Numbered from the stretch's first letter, positions 1-10,673 are shown. The stretch: 64,000 nt of DNA from Helicobacter labetoulli (GCF_003670275.1 NZ_QXJF01000004.1:63791-127790), one strand, 5' to 3'. The notes: a model not told the origin generated them from the letters alone. A program made the numbers and translations.

Positions 1-394
1 GAGCAAGATTAGTATCAATCTCTAATTCATAGGCAAGATGTGTCGCAATGGCATTTTGTGCTATCTTATCCTGCAAATCTTTTTGTATCAAATGGATTAT
101 TTCAGGGATTTGCTGATAAGAACCTACACCCTTATTTATCTCATAGGCTTTTTGCAAGTAGCCTTTCACATTTGCAGAGCTAGACAATGAGGTATCTTGC
201 TCTTTATTGCTAGGCTCATATACAACATAAGCTAGAATCCTATCCATAATACTCCTAAGATTATCATTAGCTTCAAGCTTTAGCTCGGGCTTGTGTGCTT
301 GAAGCTCTAAATCCTGTGCCTTTTGAGAATCATCACTACAAGCAAAAAGCCCAAACACCACAAGCACAAGCCCCAAGATTCTAAGTTTTCTCAT
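1..394 (-). CDS. Putative lipoprotein, C-terminus cut by window edge
   Basis: The reading frame starts at ATG 394 behind a good ribosome site (AAAGGAG) and runs off the left edge. The N-terminus (MRKLRILGLVLVVFGLFACS) is a lipoprotein signal peptide with a lipobox ending in Cys19, so the mature protein should be lipid-anchored. About 110 residues after the Cys are visible; they are charged, helix-prone and contain no motif I recognise. It is the gene downstream of the next lipoprotein, with an 18-bp gap, so probably co-transcribed with the sec genes. Function unknown. Confidence 0.7.
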   Translation of the reverse strand, partial: MRKLRILGLVLVVFGLFACSDDSQKAQDLELQAHKPELKLEANDNLRSIMDRILAYVVYEPSNKEQDTSLSSSANVKGYLQKAYEINKGVGSYQQIPEIIHLIQKDLQDKIAQNAIATHLAYELEIDTNLA

Positions 395-412
395 TTTTAT
401 CTCCTTTCTGCC

Positions 413-1105
413 TTATTTCTTCAGCTCTAGCTCAAAGCTATGTATCTCCCCATTCACATTCACACTTACTTGAATCAAGCCCTCCTTGAATCCACTAGGT
501 GCATAAAGCATAAAACCGCCCTTTGGTATCCCCTTTGGCTCTAGGGTATTTTTTTGCAAAACACTCGCAAGAATAATCGCTCTCTTTGCCCGATTTTCAT
601 CAAGTCGCATTTGCTGTTGCATTCTCTCTCGTGCGGAAATAATCACATAATCATACACATAAAATCCGCCCATATACCCCCTATACACAAAAGGTATTCC
701 CACAGGCACATCAGGCATAGGAGCTGGAGGCAAATACAAATGATAAGATTCTATCACACTCCCAAAATCATAGCTATCAGTCTTTAGCTCACCCTCGCTT
801 AATGCAGGAATTTCTTGATTATTTTGATATATACGCACATTAGTTTTATCAAAGATTGTGGGCTGATTGGCAAGATTCTGTGCTAGGATAAAAATAGCTA
901 GGGGGATACCGCTTGACCCACCGACTTTGCCTTGCCCCACTTCAATACGCACCTTACTCTTTGGCTGTGTAGAATCTAAAATCTTCACGCCCTCATTGTA
1001 TAGGCTTACATTCTTAACCTCAAGCGTGTAACTTGCACATCCACTCCACAAAACCACGATACCAATAAGCACAAAGCCATATAGTAGCCATAATGCAGCT
1101 CTCAA
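413..1105 (-). CDS. Putative lipoprotein of unknown function
   Basis: A 230-residue protein with an N-terminal hydrophobic segment (about residues 4-21) ending in the lipobox WSGC (Cys23), so probably exported and lipidated. The remainder is rich in beta-prone stretches, with a Pro-rich segment near residues 126-137 (LPPAPMPDVPVG) and a Gly/Tyr-rich segment after it (YRGYMGGFYVYDY). I recognise no enzymatic motif. It follows a DUF6394-like membrane protein gene by 9 bp and precedes another lipoprotein gene, at the end of the yajC-secD-secF operon. A cell-envelope role is inferred only from the signal and context. Confidence 0.7.
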   Translation of the reverse strand: MRAALWLLYGFVLIGIVVLWSGCASYTLEVKNVSLYNEGVKILDSTQPKSKVRIEVGQGKVGGSSGIPLAIFILAQNLANQPTIFDKTNVRIYQNNQEIPALSEGELKTDSYDFGSVIESYHLYLPPAPMPDVPVGIPFVYRGYMGGFYVYDYVIISARERMQQQMRLDENRAKRAIILASVLQKNTLEPKGIPKGGFMLYAPSGFKEGLIQVSVNVNGEIHSFELELKK

Positions 1106-1114
1106 GCCAAACTC

Positions 1115-1456
1115 CTAGTAATCGCTCTCCTTTGCCTTTGCACCAGCAATACAGAGCAAAATAATTGAAAAAAGATTCGCCACAACCGCACCCACAACAA
1201 GTGCCGTAGCAATCTCAATATCACCAAAAACCTGCAAAAACACAAATGCAGGAATCAAATGAAAATCAGCCACTAAAGAGCTTGCAAAAAGCTCGGCAGA
1301 AAGGCTATTTTTCACACCAATACGCAAGGTTGTAGCGATAAAATTAATCGCTGTTGCAATAAACAAAATGACAATATTGCTCTCATACAAAAAGCCTAAT
1401 GTAAAAGTCAAGCTCATCAAACTAAAAAATACAAAAAATACCCTACCCCAATCCAT
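1115..1456 (-). CDS. Small integral membrane protein (DUF6394-like)
   Basis: A 113-residue protein with about four hydrophobic helices (around residues 5-22, 26-43, 55-75 and 82-105) and a short charged C-terminus. It has the size and layout of the DUF6394 membrane proteins that sit next to secF in Helicobacter; I place it there by context and general appearance, not by a motif. The stop lies 9 bp before the 230-residue lipoprotein gene and its start 9 bp after secF, so it is in the sec operon. Biochemical role unknown. Confidence 0.7.
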   Translation of the reverse strand: MDWGRVFFVFFSLMSLTFTLGFLYESNIVILFIATAINFIATTLRIGVKNSLSAELFASSLVADFHLIPAFVFLQVFGDIEIATALVVGAVVANLFSIILLCIAGAKAKESDY

Positions 1457-1465
1457 ATTTTCTCC

Positions 1466-2437
1466 TTACAAGCGACCTTTCTCATACATTTCACGCAAAC
1501 GCTTCTTCTCTTCCTTGCGTTTGAGCTTTTTAGCTTCCTTTTGATAATACTCCTCAAGGCTAAAGCCAAACATTATCGCCAAACGCGGAGCAACAAAAAT
1601 TGAACTACAAGTCGCCACAATCACACCCACAAGCATAGGGAGTGAAAATCCTACAATAATCTCTCCGCCAAAAAGATAGAGTGTCAGCACCACAAAAAAC
1701 ACCGTGAGTGAAGTAAGCAAGGTGCGTGAGAGTGTGCGAGAAACCGCTTCATTAATCACATATCGCATATCTTTTTGACACTTTATGAGCATTTGCTCAC
1801 GGATTCTATCAAAGATAATAATCGTATCATTAATGGAATATCCAATAAGTGTAAGCAAGGCTGCTAAAACATCAAGATTAAAATCCACTCCTACAAGAAT
1901 CACCACACCAGATACAATCACCACATCGTGTATCAATGCCAAAACACCAGCTAAAGAGAATCTCCACTCATACCTAAAGGAAATGTAAATCATCATTGCC
2001 ACAAGTGCTAAAGTAAGTGCAATAATACCATTTTGTTTAAGCTCATCACCCACCTTTGGACCAACAGAATCTAGCCGTCTTAGCTCAAAATCCCCACTTG
2101 GCTTTAAAAGTGTAATAATATCCTGTGCCATATCCTCATTTACACCTGTTGGGATATATGGAATCTTAAGTAGCACTTCTTGCTTAGAGCCAAACTCGCT
2201 CACTTGCGAATTCTTAAACCGCTCATCTTTGGCAAGCAATTCCCTAATCTCCGCTAAGGGAGCGTCTTTACTATATTGCAACTGCACCACAGAGCCACCA
2301 GCAAAGTCAATCCCTAAATTAAAGCCTTTCACACCCAAAAGCACAAAAGAAGCTATAATCAAAACAATTGAAACAACAAGCCCATAAGAACTATACTTGA
2401 CAAAATCATACACTTTTACTTTCTTAAAGACTTCCAT
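1466..2437 (-). CDS. secF: Protein translocase subunit SecF
   Basis: SecF works with SecD and YajC as the proton-driven accessory complex of the SecYEG translocon and pulls exported proteins out on the periplasmic side. The 323 residues are the normal size. Visible signatures: an N-terminal membrane helix followed by the NLGIDFAGGSVVQLQY motif (near residues 40-55), a periplasmic domain, and the five-helix RND-type membrane domain with YSINDTIIIFDRIREQM (near residues 196-212). The C-terminus is Lys/Glu-rich and cytoplasmic. secF follows secD by 5 bp and is the second half of the SecDF pair, kept as separate genes here. Confidence 0.97.
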   Translation of the reverse strand: MEVFKKVKVYDFVKYSSYGLVVSIVLIIASFVLLGVKGFNLGIDFAGGSVVQLQYSKDAPLAEIRELLAKDERFKNSQVSEFGSKQEVLLKIPYIPTGVNEDMAQDIITLLKPSGDFELRRLDSVGPKVGDELKQNGIIALTLALVAMMIYISFRYEWRFSLAGVLALIHDVVIVSGVVILVGVDFNLDVLAALLTLIGYSINDTIIIFDRIREQMLIKCQKDMRYVINEAVSRTLSRTLLTSLTVFFVVLTLYLFGGEIIVGFSLPMLVGVIVATCSSIFVAPRLAIMFGFSLEEYYQKEAKKLKRKEEKKRLREMYEKGRL

Positions 2438-2442
2438 TCTTG

Positions 2443-4221
2443 CTATCCTTTTATGCTTTGTGCTTGAGTGCTTGGTAGCTTAATCCCAAACCACAAACTC
2501 ACATTACCACTTTTCACAATCCTCGCCAACATTGCTTGGTAAATGCCGTGAGTGCCAACAATAGCGGTCAAAATAGAGGCTGTGATACCAATCCCCATTG
2601 TAATGGCAAAGCCCTTAATCGCACCACTTCCAAAGGCATAGAGCAAAATAGCCGCAATAAGTGTTGTGAGATTTGAATCAAAAATCGCCCTTGAAGCATT
2701 TGCATAGCCCATTTCTATGGATTTAGCAATGCCAAATCCCTCACGCAAGGCTTCGCGGATTCTCTCATTAATGATAATATTTGCATCAACTGCCATTCCC
2801 ACCGTAAGCACAATTCCAGCCATTCCCGGCAGTGTCAAAGATGCCCCAAAACAAGCCATAACTGCAATGATTAAGACAATATTGACAAACAATGCCACAA
2901 CAGCAACAACACCAGCCAAAGAATAATAGACCATCATAAATAACACCACAAGCACAAAGCCACTTACAAGAGCAATAAGCGATGCTTTAATAGAATCTTC
3001 CCCAAGACTTGGACCCACACTGCGTTTTTCAAGCACTTCCATAGGGGCAGGTAATGCTCCACTTTTTAACGCAATAGCCAAATCACTCGCTTCTTCTACA
3101 CTAAAGCCACCGCTGATTTGCCCGCTCCCACCGCCGATACGCTCTCGTATCACAGGTGCGGAATACACCTTACCATCAAGCACAATCGCCATTCTTTTGC
3201 CAACATTAGCACCAGAAAAATCCCCAAAGATTCTAGCACCCTTTGAATCTAGGCTAAAGCTCACGATGGGTTGATTATTTTGATCAAATGCTGCTCTTGC
3301 ATCTGTGAGCATTGAACCATCAAGGATTGGTACAGCTTTGAGCAAAATGACTTGATTGCCCCTTGCTTTTTGAGATTCTAGCTCCGCACTTAGACGCTTT
3401 ATTTCATTTACGAGATTCTCCTTTTTTTGCATATCAGTTTGAGAAAGTGCATTTTCTAATGCATTAAGCTGAGATTGAAGGGAGGCGAGATTATTTTCCA
3501 ATGCCTGTATAGTGGAATTTGCAAAGGGTAAAATCACATCATTATATTTTTGTGCCTCAAGCTCACTCATCGTGCTTACGCGCACATTTCTCTCTTCATC
3601 AACAGCCATCATTTGCAAATGTGCGGGTTTAGCTATCAAATCCCTTGCTCTCTGCTCTTCTTCCACACTCTTTATGCCCGGTAGCTGCACCAAAATATTA
3701 TCTTTACCCTGTTGAGTAACACCTGGCTCGGCTAGCCCAAACTCATCTAAACGATTACGAATCGTGCCAATGGCTTGTTTTAACGCACTATCTTTGATTT
3801 CCTCTTTATACTCCGGAGCAAAAACAATGGTATAAAAGCCTTTACTCTCACTCACCTGCAAACCATTAATCGCAGAGAGAATCCGCTCAATCTTTGACTT
3901 CTCATCGCTATCCACAAGCTCAAAACTTACATATTCTTCAAGCACTTTAAGATTATCAATTAAAACATTCTCTTTTTTGGTGTCAAAGACAATTTGTGAA
4001 GCAAGAGAAGAGAATCTTGCCTTAATCGCCTCCTCGGTTTTCACGCCAAGCAAGAGATTTAGCCCCCCTTGCAAGTCAAGCCCTAAGGATATTTTACGCC
4101 CTTGAATATCTGTAAAAGAAGGTAGGCATAAGGCAATGCCAAGCACTGCTGCTACAATAAGCGACCATAAACGATAATTAAAGCCTTGAGTATTTTGAGG
4201 CTGAAATGACGACTTTGCCAT
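2443..4221 (-). CDS. secD: Protein translocase subunit SecD
   Basis: SecD is the larger partner of SecF in the proton-motive-force-driven export complex. The 592-residue length is usual for the family, slightly long because of a coiled-coil-like Gln/Leu-rich insert near residues 235-285. Signatures: the [14 protein letters not shown] motif near residues 47-60, the periplasmic head domain with [13 protein letters not shown], and the C-terminal membrane domain with [18 protein letters not shown]. The start codon directly abuts the yajC stop (TAG then ATG), implying translational coupling in the order yajC-secD-secF. Confidence 0.97.
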   Translation of the reverse strand: MAKSSFQPQNTQGFNYRLWSLIVAAVLGIALCLPSFTDIQGRKISLGLDLQGGLNLLLGVKTEEAIKARFSSLASQIVFDTKKENVLIDNLKVLEEYVSFELVDSDEKSKIERILSAINGLQVSESKGFYTIVFAPEYKEEIKDSALKQAIGTIRNRLDEFGLAEPGVTQQGKDNILVQLPGIKSVEEEQRARDLIAKPAHLQMMAVDEERNVRVSTMSELEAQKYNDVILPFANSTIQALENNLASLQSQLNALENALSQTDMQKKENLVNEIKRLSAELESQKARGNQVILLKAVPILDGSMLTDARAAFDQNNQPIVSFSLDSKGARIFGDFSGANVGKRMAIVLDGKVYSAPVIRERIGGGSGQISGGFSVEEASDLAIALKSGALPAPMEVLEKRSVGPSLGEDSIKASLIALVSGFVLVVLFMMVYYSLAGVVAVVALFVNIVLIIAVMACFGASLTLPGMAGIVLTVGMAVDANIIINERIREALREGFGIAKSIEMGYANASRAIFDSNLTTLIAAILLYAFGSGAIKGFAITMGIGITASILTAIVGTHGIYQAMLARIVKSGNVSLWFGIKLPSTQAQSIKG

Positions 4222-4515
4222 CTATTCTTGAGCTTCACTCTCATCAAGTTTATAGGCAATAAACTCTCTTGAAAGCCTCACAATCGTATCATCATTTAAA
4301 CGCACACTAAAAAATGTCTTTTCTGCTTTGACAACCTCACAAATCAGCCCGCCAGTAGTGATAATCTTATCGCCCTTTTGCAACGCATTAATCATATCTT
4401 GATGTTTTTTGCGTTTGACATTTGCTGGGCGAATCAGCAAAAGGTAAAAAATAGCGATAAAAAAAACAATAGGGAGTAATGAGATAAGCGTTTCTTGCAT
4501 TCCACCTTGTTCCAT
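4222..4515 (-). CDS. yajC: Sec translocon accessory protein YajC
   Basis: YajC is a small membrane protein that copurifies with SecDF. This 97-residue protein has one N-terminal membrane helix (about residues 10-30), the family signature LLIRPANVKRKKHQDMINAL just after it, and the conserved GDKIITTGGLICEV stretch. ATG 4515 has an AAAGGA ribosome site; an in-frame ATG five codons on (4500) is a possible alternative. It is the first gene of the yajC-secD-secF operon. Confidence 0.95.
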   Translation of the reverse strand: MEQGGMQETLISLLPIVFFIAIFYLLLIRPANVKRKKHQDMINALQKGDKIITTGGLICEVVKAEKTFFSVRLNDDTIVRLSREFIAYKLDESEAQE

Positions 4516-4563
4516 AACAATCCTTTAAGAGTAAATTAAAGTGCGGATTCTATCCAAAAATAG

Positions 4564-5895
4564 TTAAGATTTGGCTTTGCTGATTTGATGATAAATGAGC
4601 AAAAATAATGAGCCAACAATCCCAGCAATACTTGAAGCAAGTAAAATTGCCACCTTAGCTACATCTGCAGAGCCCGGATCATCAAAGGCGAGATTACTTA
4701 CAAACATTGACATTGTAAAACCAATACCTGCAAGCATTCCAGCTCCAAAAATATGACTCCAAGTTACACCCTCTGGACGCGAGGCAATTTTGAGTTTTTC
4801 ACACACAAAGCTCAAGCCCAAAATCCCCAAAGGCTTACCAACAACGAGCCCAAGAATAATGCCAAGCATAATATGGTCAATGTGAAAATTCACTTCAGCT
4901 TGTATATTTACCCCAGCATTTGCAAATGCGAAAAGCGGCATAATGATATACGCACATAGCGGTTGCAAGGCGTGTTCTAGCCGCAAAAGAGGGTTTTGCA
5001 CCTTTGTAAAATCGTGTGAAAGCTCATTAATGGCACCCATCTGCTCCGTATCAAGCAAAATATTTTTTCGCTCCTTTTCCTTATCCACAAACACCTGCAT
5101 AAGTTGTCGCACAACTTCAATAAAATCTTTGCTTTGAATCTTAGGCTTCACAGGAATACAAAATGCCAATGCCACAGCAGCTATTGTCGCGTGAATCCCG
5201 CTGTGATGCACACAAAACCATAAAACAATCCCAACACCCAAATACACATCAAGTCGCCTTACCCCAAAGCGATTTAAAATCACCAAAAATGCCACAATGC
5301 CAAATGCCGCAAAAAGATAAGTAAAATGCAAACCTTCAGGTGAAGGATAAAAAATCGCAATCACGGCAATCGCACCCAAATCATCTGCCACAGCCAAAGT
5401 TACAAGAAAAACTTTCAAAGCCAAAGGCACACGCTTCCCAAGGAGTAAAATCACACCCAAAGCAAAGGCGATATCCGTTGCCATTGGAATCCCAAAGCCG
5501 TGATATGATGGTGTGCCAGCATTCATCACATAATAAATCACACCCGGCACAACCATACCACCAATAGCCCCAATCACAGGAAAGGCAGCCTTAGCAAACC
5601 CCGATAAATCCCCAAATAATAACTCACGCTTAATCTCCAAGCCTACCATAAGAAAAAATACAGACATCAATACATCATTAATCCAATCGTGTATGCTAAA
5701 GCCATAAAAATTCCCTGCAAAACTAAAGCCAAAGGACTGCTCCCAAAAGTTTTTATACAAATCAGCCAAGGGTGAATTTGCCACAATCATCGCACTCACA
5801 GCACAAAAAAACAAAAAAATACCACTAAAAGATTCTGCACGGATAAAATTACTCAACGCTTCTGAAATCTTATTCTGCCTTGCTTGTTTTGTCAT
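4564..5895 (-). CDS. nhaA: Na+/H+ antiporter NhaA (copy 1)
   Basis: NhaA exports Na+ in exchange for two protons and controls internal pH and sodium. The 443-residue protein shows the conserved [19 protein letters not shown] motif with the ion-binding aspartate pair at Asp171-Asp172, the MATDIAFALG motif near 138-147, and [15 protein letters not shown] near the C-terminus. A long hydrophilic loop (about residues 255-310) interrupts the membrane segments, as is usual in Campylobacterota NhaA. It lies 22 bp downstream of a second nhaA and upstream of yajC, matching the nhaA-yajC-secD neighbourhood of Helicobacter. Confidence 0.96.
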   Translation of the reverse strand: MTKQARQNKISEALSNFIRAESFSGIFLFFCAVSAMIVANSPLADLYKNFWEQSFGFSFAGNFYGFSIHDWINDVLMSVFFLMVGLEIKRELLFGDLSGFAKAAFPVIGAIGGMVVPGVIYYVMNAGTPSYHGFGIPMATDIAFALGVILLLGKRVPLALKVFLVTLAVADDLGAIAVIAIFYPSPEGLHFTYLFAAFGIVAFLVILNRFGVRRLDVYLGVGIVLWFCVHHSGIHATIAAVALAFCIPVKPKIQSKDFIEVVRQLMQVFVDKEKERKNILLDTEQMGAINELSHDFTKVQNPLLRLEHALQPLCAYIIMPLFAFANAGVNIQAEVNFHIDHIMLGIILGLVVGKPLGILGLSFVCEKLKIASRPEGVTWSHIFGAGMLAGIGFTMSMFVSNLAFDDPGSADVAKVAILLASSIAGIVGSLFLLIYHQISKAKS

Positions 5896-5917
5896 TCCTA
5901 TTCCTTAAAATTTAATA

Positions 5918-7429
5918 TCAAATCACACTTTGCGTATTCTTAAGCCTTTGAATCTCATCTTCTTCGCTTAACATCTCCATTTGCTCTTGCTTTTTTATTG
6001 TGCTCAAATACACCGCAACTAGCCCAAGCAATGCTGCAATAGATGATGCCACAAGAATGGAAATTTTAGATAGATCAATACTCATCATATCATCTTTGTA
6101 AGCGAGATTTGCTACAAACATTGACATTGTAAAGCCAATACCCGAGAGCATACCAACAGATAGGATATGTCCATAGTTTAAGTCCTTTGGACGCGTAGCA
6201 AGATTGAGCCTTTCTCCCACAAAACAAAATAGCACAACACCTATTGGCTTCCCTACCACCAAACCCAAAATTGTCCCGATCATCACGCTATTAAGACTAA
6301 TCTCAACGCCATCTTCAAGCGACACTCCAGCATTTGCAAAAGCAAAAAGCGGCACGAAAAAATACGCACATAATGGCTGCAAGGCGTGTTCTAATCGCAA
6401 AAGAGGGTTTTGTGCGTAGCGTGAGTATGTCCCTATGGTGTCAAGCATATGCACGAGTTGTGAAGTCTTTGCCATATCAATCTTTTTTTCCACATCTTGT
6501 GTGCCAAACACAAAATTTTTAACATTCTTAAAGCTCCCCCTCCAGAATCCAAGCTTTTCTGCCTCATTTGTATGGATAACATCACTCCACTCATTTGTAG
6601 CAGTTTTCATTTTATCAAACTCTTTAAGCATATTGATAAAATACCGCCTATTTACACGCGTCCGCCCCGGAATTGCCATAGCTAGAATCACTGCCGCAAT
6701 CGTTACGTGAATCCCACTATGATGCACACAAATCCACAGCAAGATTCCAACCAAAAAATACAATGACAAATGCTTTGTATCACGATAATTAAGATACACC
6801 AGCACTGCTATGAGTGCCAAAGAAGCATAAATCCACTCTAGATGAATTGTATCTGAATAAAAAATAGCGATAACAGAAATAGCACCCAAATCATCTGCCA
6901 CAGCCAAAGTTACAAGAAAAACTTTCAAAATCTTTGGCACCCTATGACCAAGAAGCATAACAAGCCCTAAAGCAAAAGCAGTATCAGTACTCATCGCTAC
7001 GCCAAAGCCATTTTCGTATGCCGTGCCAACATTAAAATACAAATAAATCATCACAGGACATACAATCCCGCCAAATGCCGCCAAAAATGAAAAGCTCACT
7101 TTCTTAAATCCTGCTAACTCTCCATACAGCATTTCACGCTTCATCTCTAAACCCACAAGCAAAAAGAAAAACGACATCAGCACATCATTGATAAACTCTT
7201 GCAAATTGGTCTTTAGGCTTGAATCTGCAAAAAAGACCCCAAAATCGGTATGAAAAAACTCAAAATACATATCCGCATAAGGAGAGTTTGCCACAAGCAT
7301 AGCCGCTGCCACACAAAATGCAAGCAAGATTCCACCAAAAGATTCGTGTTTGATAAAGGCATTAAGATTTTCTTGCAATTTATCTTTGATATATGAGTGT
7401 TTGGTGAGCTTTAGCTTTGCCTCTTGCAT
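5918..7429 (-). CDS. nhaA: Na+/H+ antiporter NhaA (copy 2, tandem paralogue)
   Basis: A 503-residue NhaA with the same signature ([17 protein letters not shown], Asp179-Asp180), the [16 protein letters not shown] motif and [15 protein letters not shown]. It is about 60 residues longer than copy 1 because of a larger central hydrophilic loop (about residues 255-345) and an acidic C-terminal tail. The two copies are clearly related but diverged, so this is an old tandem duplication, not a recent one. It is the promoter-proximal gene of the pair, behind a leader with two short hairpins. Confidence 0.95.
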   Translation of the reverse strand: MQEAKLKLTKHSYIKDKLQENLNAFIKHESFGGILLAFCVAAAMLVANSPYADMYFEFFHTDFGVFFADSSLKTNLQEFINDVLMSFFFLLVGLEMKREMLYGELAGFKKVSFSFLAAFGGIVCPVMIYLYFNVGTAYENGFGVAMSTDTAFALGLVMLLGHRVPKILKVFLVTLAVADDLGAISVIAIFYSDTIHLEWIYASLALIAVLVYLNYRDTKHLSLYFLVGILLWICVHHSGIHVTIAAVILAMAIPGRTRVNRRYFINMLKEFDKMKTATNEWSDVIHTNEAEKLGFWRGSFKNVKNFVFGTQDVEKKIDMAKTSQLVHMLDTIGTYSRYAQNPLLRLEHALQPLCAYFFVPLFAFANAGVSLEDGVEISLNSVMIGTILGLVVGKPIGVVLFCFVGERLNLATRPKDLNYGHILSVGMLSGIGFTMSMFVANLAYKDDMMSIDLSKISILVASSIAALLGLVAVYLSTIKKQEQMEMLSEEDEIQRLKNTQSVI

Positions 7430-7451
7430 AGAATCTCCTCTAAAAATAATG

Positions 7452-7491
7452 CCAAATCAGTTTGGGTTCTAGGTTTTGAGTATAGAAACCT
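7452..7491 (-). promoter_or_regulatory. Leader of the nhaA pair with two short hairpins
   Basis: Between the predicted promoter and the start codon of the upstream nhaA lie two perfect inverted repeats: CCAAA/TTTGG (7452-7456 with 7461-7465) and AGGTTT/AAACCT (7471-7476 with 7486-7491). Both would form in the transcript, ahead of the AGAGGAG ribosome site. They could be a regulatory leader responding to sodium or pH, but the stems are only 5-6 bp and a chance origin is possible. Confidence 0.3.
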
Positions 7492-7518
7492 TAAAAAAGT
7501 GGGGCGTTGAAAGTCCGC

Positions 7519-7524
7519 ATTATA
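7519..7524 (-). promoter_or_regulatory. Promoter -10 box for the nhaA pair
   Basis: A perfect TATAAT lies on the minus strand about 90 bp upstream of the upstream nhaA start. There is no clear -35 box, which is normal for Helicobacter sigma-80 promoters. It is the only good -10 match in the 217-bp gap between addA and nhaA. Confidence 0.5.
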
Positions 7525-7646
7525 CTTAATTGAAAGACTCTAGTCAAGGGGAACTAAGCGACTTTTTAGACTTACTCTCATTAATTTCATACTTGTTTTA
7601 AGATAAAATCTACCCAAAGATTCTGCTCTTACAAATAGAATCCAAC

Positions 7647-10601
7647 TTATGCTTCCACCTCATCAAACAACACTTCCTCAAACTGCTCATCTTGCTTTTT
7701 CAAAGGATAGACAACAAAACCTCGTATAGTTTTACACTCCTTCTTGGCAAGGTATTTTTGCTTTAAAAACTCCATATACCCACGCACTTGCTGCTTTTGT
7801 GAATCTACATCACCCGCTGCACTTTTATAATCTAGCACAATCCATTCTTGTTTATCATACAAAAGCGTATCCATACGATAAAGATAATTATCCATCATAT
7901 AGCTCACTTCACACGCAATATGCTTTGCTCCAAGCAACTTTTTAAACACCACATTTTGTGTGCAATCCACAGCCTTTTGAATGGACTGCTCTATATTTTC
8001 TAATGACAATACAAATCCATAGCGGTTAAACAAAATACTTTGTATATCCTCTATTGCCATTTTATAGCCTAAATACAGCTCAAACACGCTATGCAAAGCA
8101 CTTCCAAAAATGATATTACGCCAACTTTGTATGTCTAAGACTTCACGGCTTTGCTCCACTCGTATAAAGTCCTCCTGCTCCCCAAGCTTTGGCATTGTAT
8201 GAAAGAGATATTGGCAGTTCTGCAAACTCTGCTCTTTATGTGCCTTTGGTAAGAGTGAAATCTCATCAAGACGATGAGGAAGATTTAAAATGTCAAATTT
8301 TCCCTTAGGCTTCATCAAAACACTTAGCCCATATTTTGCCCGTGTAAAAGCCACATACAAAACATTGCGTTTTTCTTGATTTGTATGCAATGTGTGGGTT
8401 TGTAATGCTTGCTTATATGCCTCATCAAAAACCTCTCTATGCTTCATTTTATAATAAAGCCCTTTGATGTGAATCTTATCATACTCGGTAATAAACTTAT
8501 CCTTGCTATGATTTTCCCCACCTAGTTTATCGCACAAAATCACATACTCAAACTCCAAGCCCTTTGATTTATGGATAGTCATAATTTTCACACCATAATT
8601 GCTTTGAGTTGGGGCTTGACACAACATCGTAGGCAATTCCTGCAAAAACTCCTCAATGCTCCTATACTCGCAGCTTATCTCCAAAAATCGCCAACTCACA
8701 CTTTGAGCAAGCTCCAATGCCTCAATAAGCGATAAAATCGCCTTTGAAGGTGGCGTATCTATGCGAATACGAAGTGATTTGATAGTATTCACCACAGAAT
8801 GCGAGTAAGATTCTCCAAGAAGCTTTGAGATATTTTTTTCATACAGCTTTAATGCACCTTTCATTTTGAAATAACTCTCTTCATATTCCACACTTTGTGC
8901 ATATTCTTGCGTTTGCATTTTAGAATCTAGAGCAATATATTTAAGAGCATTAAGCAGGATTTTCACCTCCTTTTTTTCAAGCAATTGAGAATTTGTCTCC
9001 GTTACAATATTGAGCTTAGGCATTTGTGCTTGAATATACTCTTTGAGACTCAAAATATCTTTATTATCAAAAACCAAAATAGCTATCTCATCTTCACTTG
9101 CTCCGCGTTGTAAGAGTGTCTCTAGCTCATTATAAACCTGTGTGATGAGAGATTGTCTATACTCTGCTGATTCTTCTGTGATAGATTTTTTTGTATATTC
9201 GCTATCTTTAGATGGCATAGATTCTATAATCCGCACAAAACCATCATTATGAGTAGAAGCAAATGGATACTGCTGGTTAATATATTGCTCAAAACATTGC
9301 GAAAACACTTCATTATTAAAATCAATCACGCGTTTGCTTGAGCGGTAGTTATAGCCGAGATTCTCTTGGGTAAGATTTTTTGTCGCCTCTTCAAAAATCC
9401 CCGCATAGCTTCCACGAAACATATAAATACTCTGCTTCTCATCACCCACCATAAACACACTTCTATCGCCTATGCGTCCATTCCCAGCTAGAATCTCCTC
9501 AATAATGGGTTGCAAGATTTGATACTGCATACAGCTTGTGTCTTGAAACTCATCAAGCAAAATATGTGTAATTCTCTCATCTAAACGAAAATAAAAAAAA
9601 TCCCTGTCTATATTTTGCGCAAGTAGTTCATAATTTTTCATACCTATGGTATCAAAATCAAGCACATTATCTCTTTGCATTACTTTGTGCTGAGCTTGTT
9701 GATACCGAGCAAGATAATGCAAAATCTGCGTAAGAATCTGCCCTTGCTTTTGACTATAATACATCGCAAAAAGCTCATAAATCTCATCACGCACACAATC
9801 CATAGAGGATAAATCACTCTTTGTAAGATAGCTATGCTCACTCCATTGTGCCAACATATTGACTTTAACTTCTTTTGTTTGCATAAGATCATCAAAAGTC
9901 TTATCAAATAGCTTTATAGCCCTTGGGGCGGCATTTTGCCTTATTAGCTCATCACGAATCTTAGCCATATTCTCACTAATTTTTTGAGCTATCTGCTCTA
10001 GATTCAAATGTTTAGCATTTTGTTTGGTAGAACAAGAATGTTTAAGCACATCATTTGGCAAAAAAGAAAATCTATCTAACATACTCAAAAAGCCTTCCAA
10101 ACTTAGCCCTTGAGCAAAACAGAATCTTGCAATCTCTTGTATCTCTTTATGCGATAATGCTCCTAAAAACATCTCATAAATTTCATTTTTATTTCTCTCG
10201 CCTACATCAAATTTTAGCGAAACACCCACATACCAACAAAACTTTTTCAACACTGAATAAAAAAATGAATCAATAGTCGCAATGCGTGGATTGCTCTGTA
10301 TAAAGTTTGCATACACATCGGCAATATTTTCACTGATATGTTTAGCACTTAGCCCATTTTGTAGCAAAGCTTTGTAAATGTCATTGCTCTCAAAAGTGCC
10401 TTGCTCAAAGCTTTGCAAAAGACTTTTCAAATGCTCATAGATTCTATGGTGCATTTCAATTGAAGCTTTTTTTGTAAAAGTAAGTGTAAGAATCTGATGC
10501 GGATTTGCCCCTTGAAAAAGCAAATAAATAAAACGCAATGAAAGATTAAATGTCTTTCCACTTCCCGCAGATGCCTTTAATGCCAAAAACTGCTCTTGCA
10601 T
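7647..10601 (-). CDS. addA: AddA-like helicase-nuclease (RecB family)
   Basis: AddA is the helicase-nuclease subunit of AddAB, which resects double-strand breaks for RecA-dependent recombination. The 984-residue protein starts with the UvrD-family Walker A ALKASAGSGKTFNLSL (residues 7-22). Next come the Walker B region THILLDEFQDTSCMQYQIL, motif IV-VI elements including IMTIHKSKGLEFEYVILCDK and YVAFTRAKYGL, and a C-terminal RecB-type nuclease motif with EWIVLDYKSAAGD (DYK catalytic triad). In H. pylori the gene next to nhaA encodes AddA, supporting this name over RecB. It has its own divergent promoter facing cbpA. Confidence 0.93.
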   Translation of the reverse strand: MQEQFLALKASAGSGKTFNLSLRFIYLLFQGANPHQILTLTFTKKASIEMHHRIYEHLKSLLQSFEQGTFESNDIYKALLQNGLSAKHISENIADVYANFIQSNPRIATIDSFFYSVLKKFCWYVGVSLKFDVGERNKNEIYEMFLGALSHKEIQEIARFCFAQGLSLEGFLSMLDRFSFLPNDVLKHSCSTKQNAKHLNLEQIAQKISENMAKIRDELIRQNAAPRAIKLFDKTFDDLMQTKEVKVNMLAQWSEHSYLTKSDLSSMDCVRDEIYELFAMYYSQKQGQILTQILHYLARYQQAQHKVMQRDNVLDFDTIGMKNYELLAQNIDRDFFYFRLDERITHILLDEFQDTSCMQYQILQPIIEEILAGNGRIGDRSVFMVGDEKQSIYMFRGSYAGIFEEATKNLTQENLGYNYRSSKRVIDFNNEVFSQCFEQYINQQYPFASTHNDGFVRIIESMPSKDSEYTKKSITEESAEYRQSLITQVYNELETLLQRGASEDEIAILVFDNKDILSLKEYIQAQMPKLNIVTETNSQLLEKKEVKILLNALKYIALDSKMQTQEYAQSVEYEESYFKMKGALKLYEKNISKLLGESYSHSVVNTIKSLRIRIDTPPSKAILSLIEALELAQSVSWRFLEISCEYRSIEEFLQELPTMLCQAPTQSNYGVKIMTIHKSKGLEFEYVILCDKLGGENHSKDKFITEYDKIHIKGLYYKMKHREVFDEAYKQALQTHTLHTNQEKRNVLYVAFTRAKYGLSVLMKPKGKFDILNLPHRLDEISLLPKAHKEQSLQNCQYLFHTMPKLGEQEDFIRVEQSREVLDIQSWRNIIFGSALHSVFELYLGYKMAIEDIQSILFNRYGFVLSLENIEQSIQKAVDCTQNVVFKKLLGAKHIACEVSYMMDNYLYRMDTLLYDKQEWIVLDYKSAAGDVDSQKQQVRGYMEFLKQKYLAKKECKTIRGFVVYPLKKQDEQFEEVLFDEVEA

Positions 10602-10673
10602 AGCCCTATCCTTAATTAAATACTCGCAGAATCTTATTATCCCTAAGTCTTATCTAAAATATAGCAGATAGAA

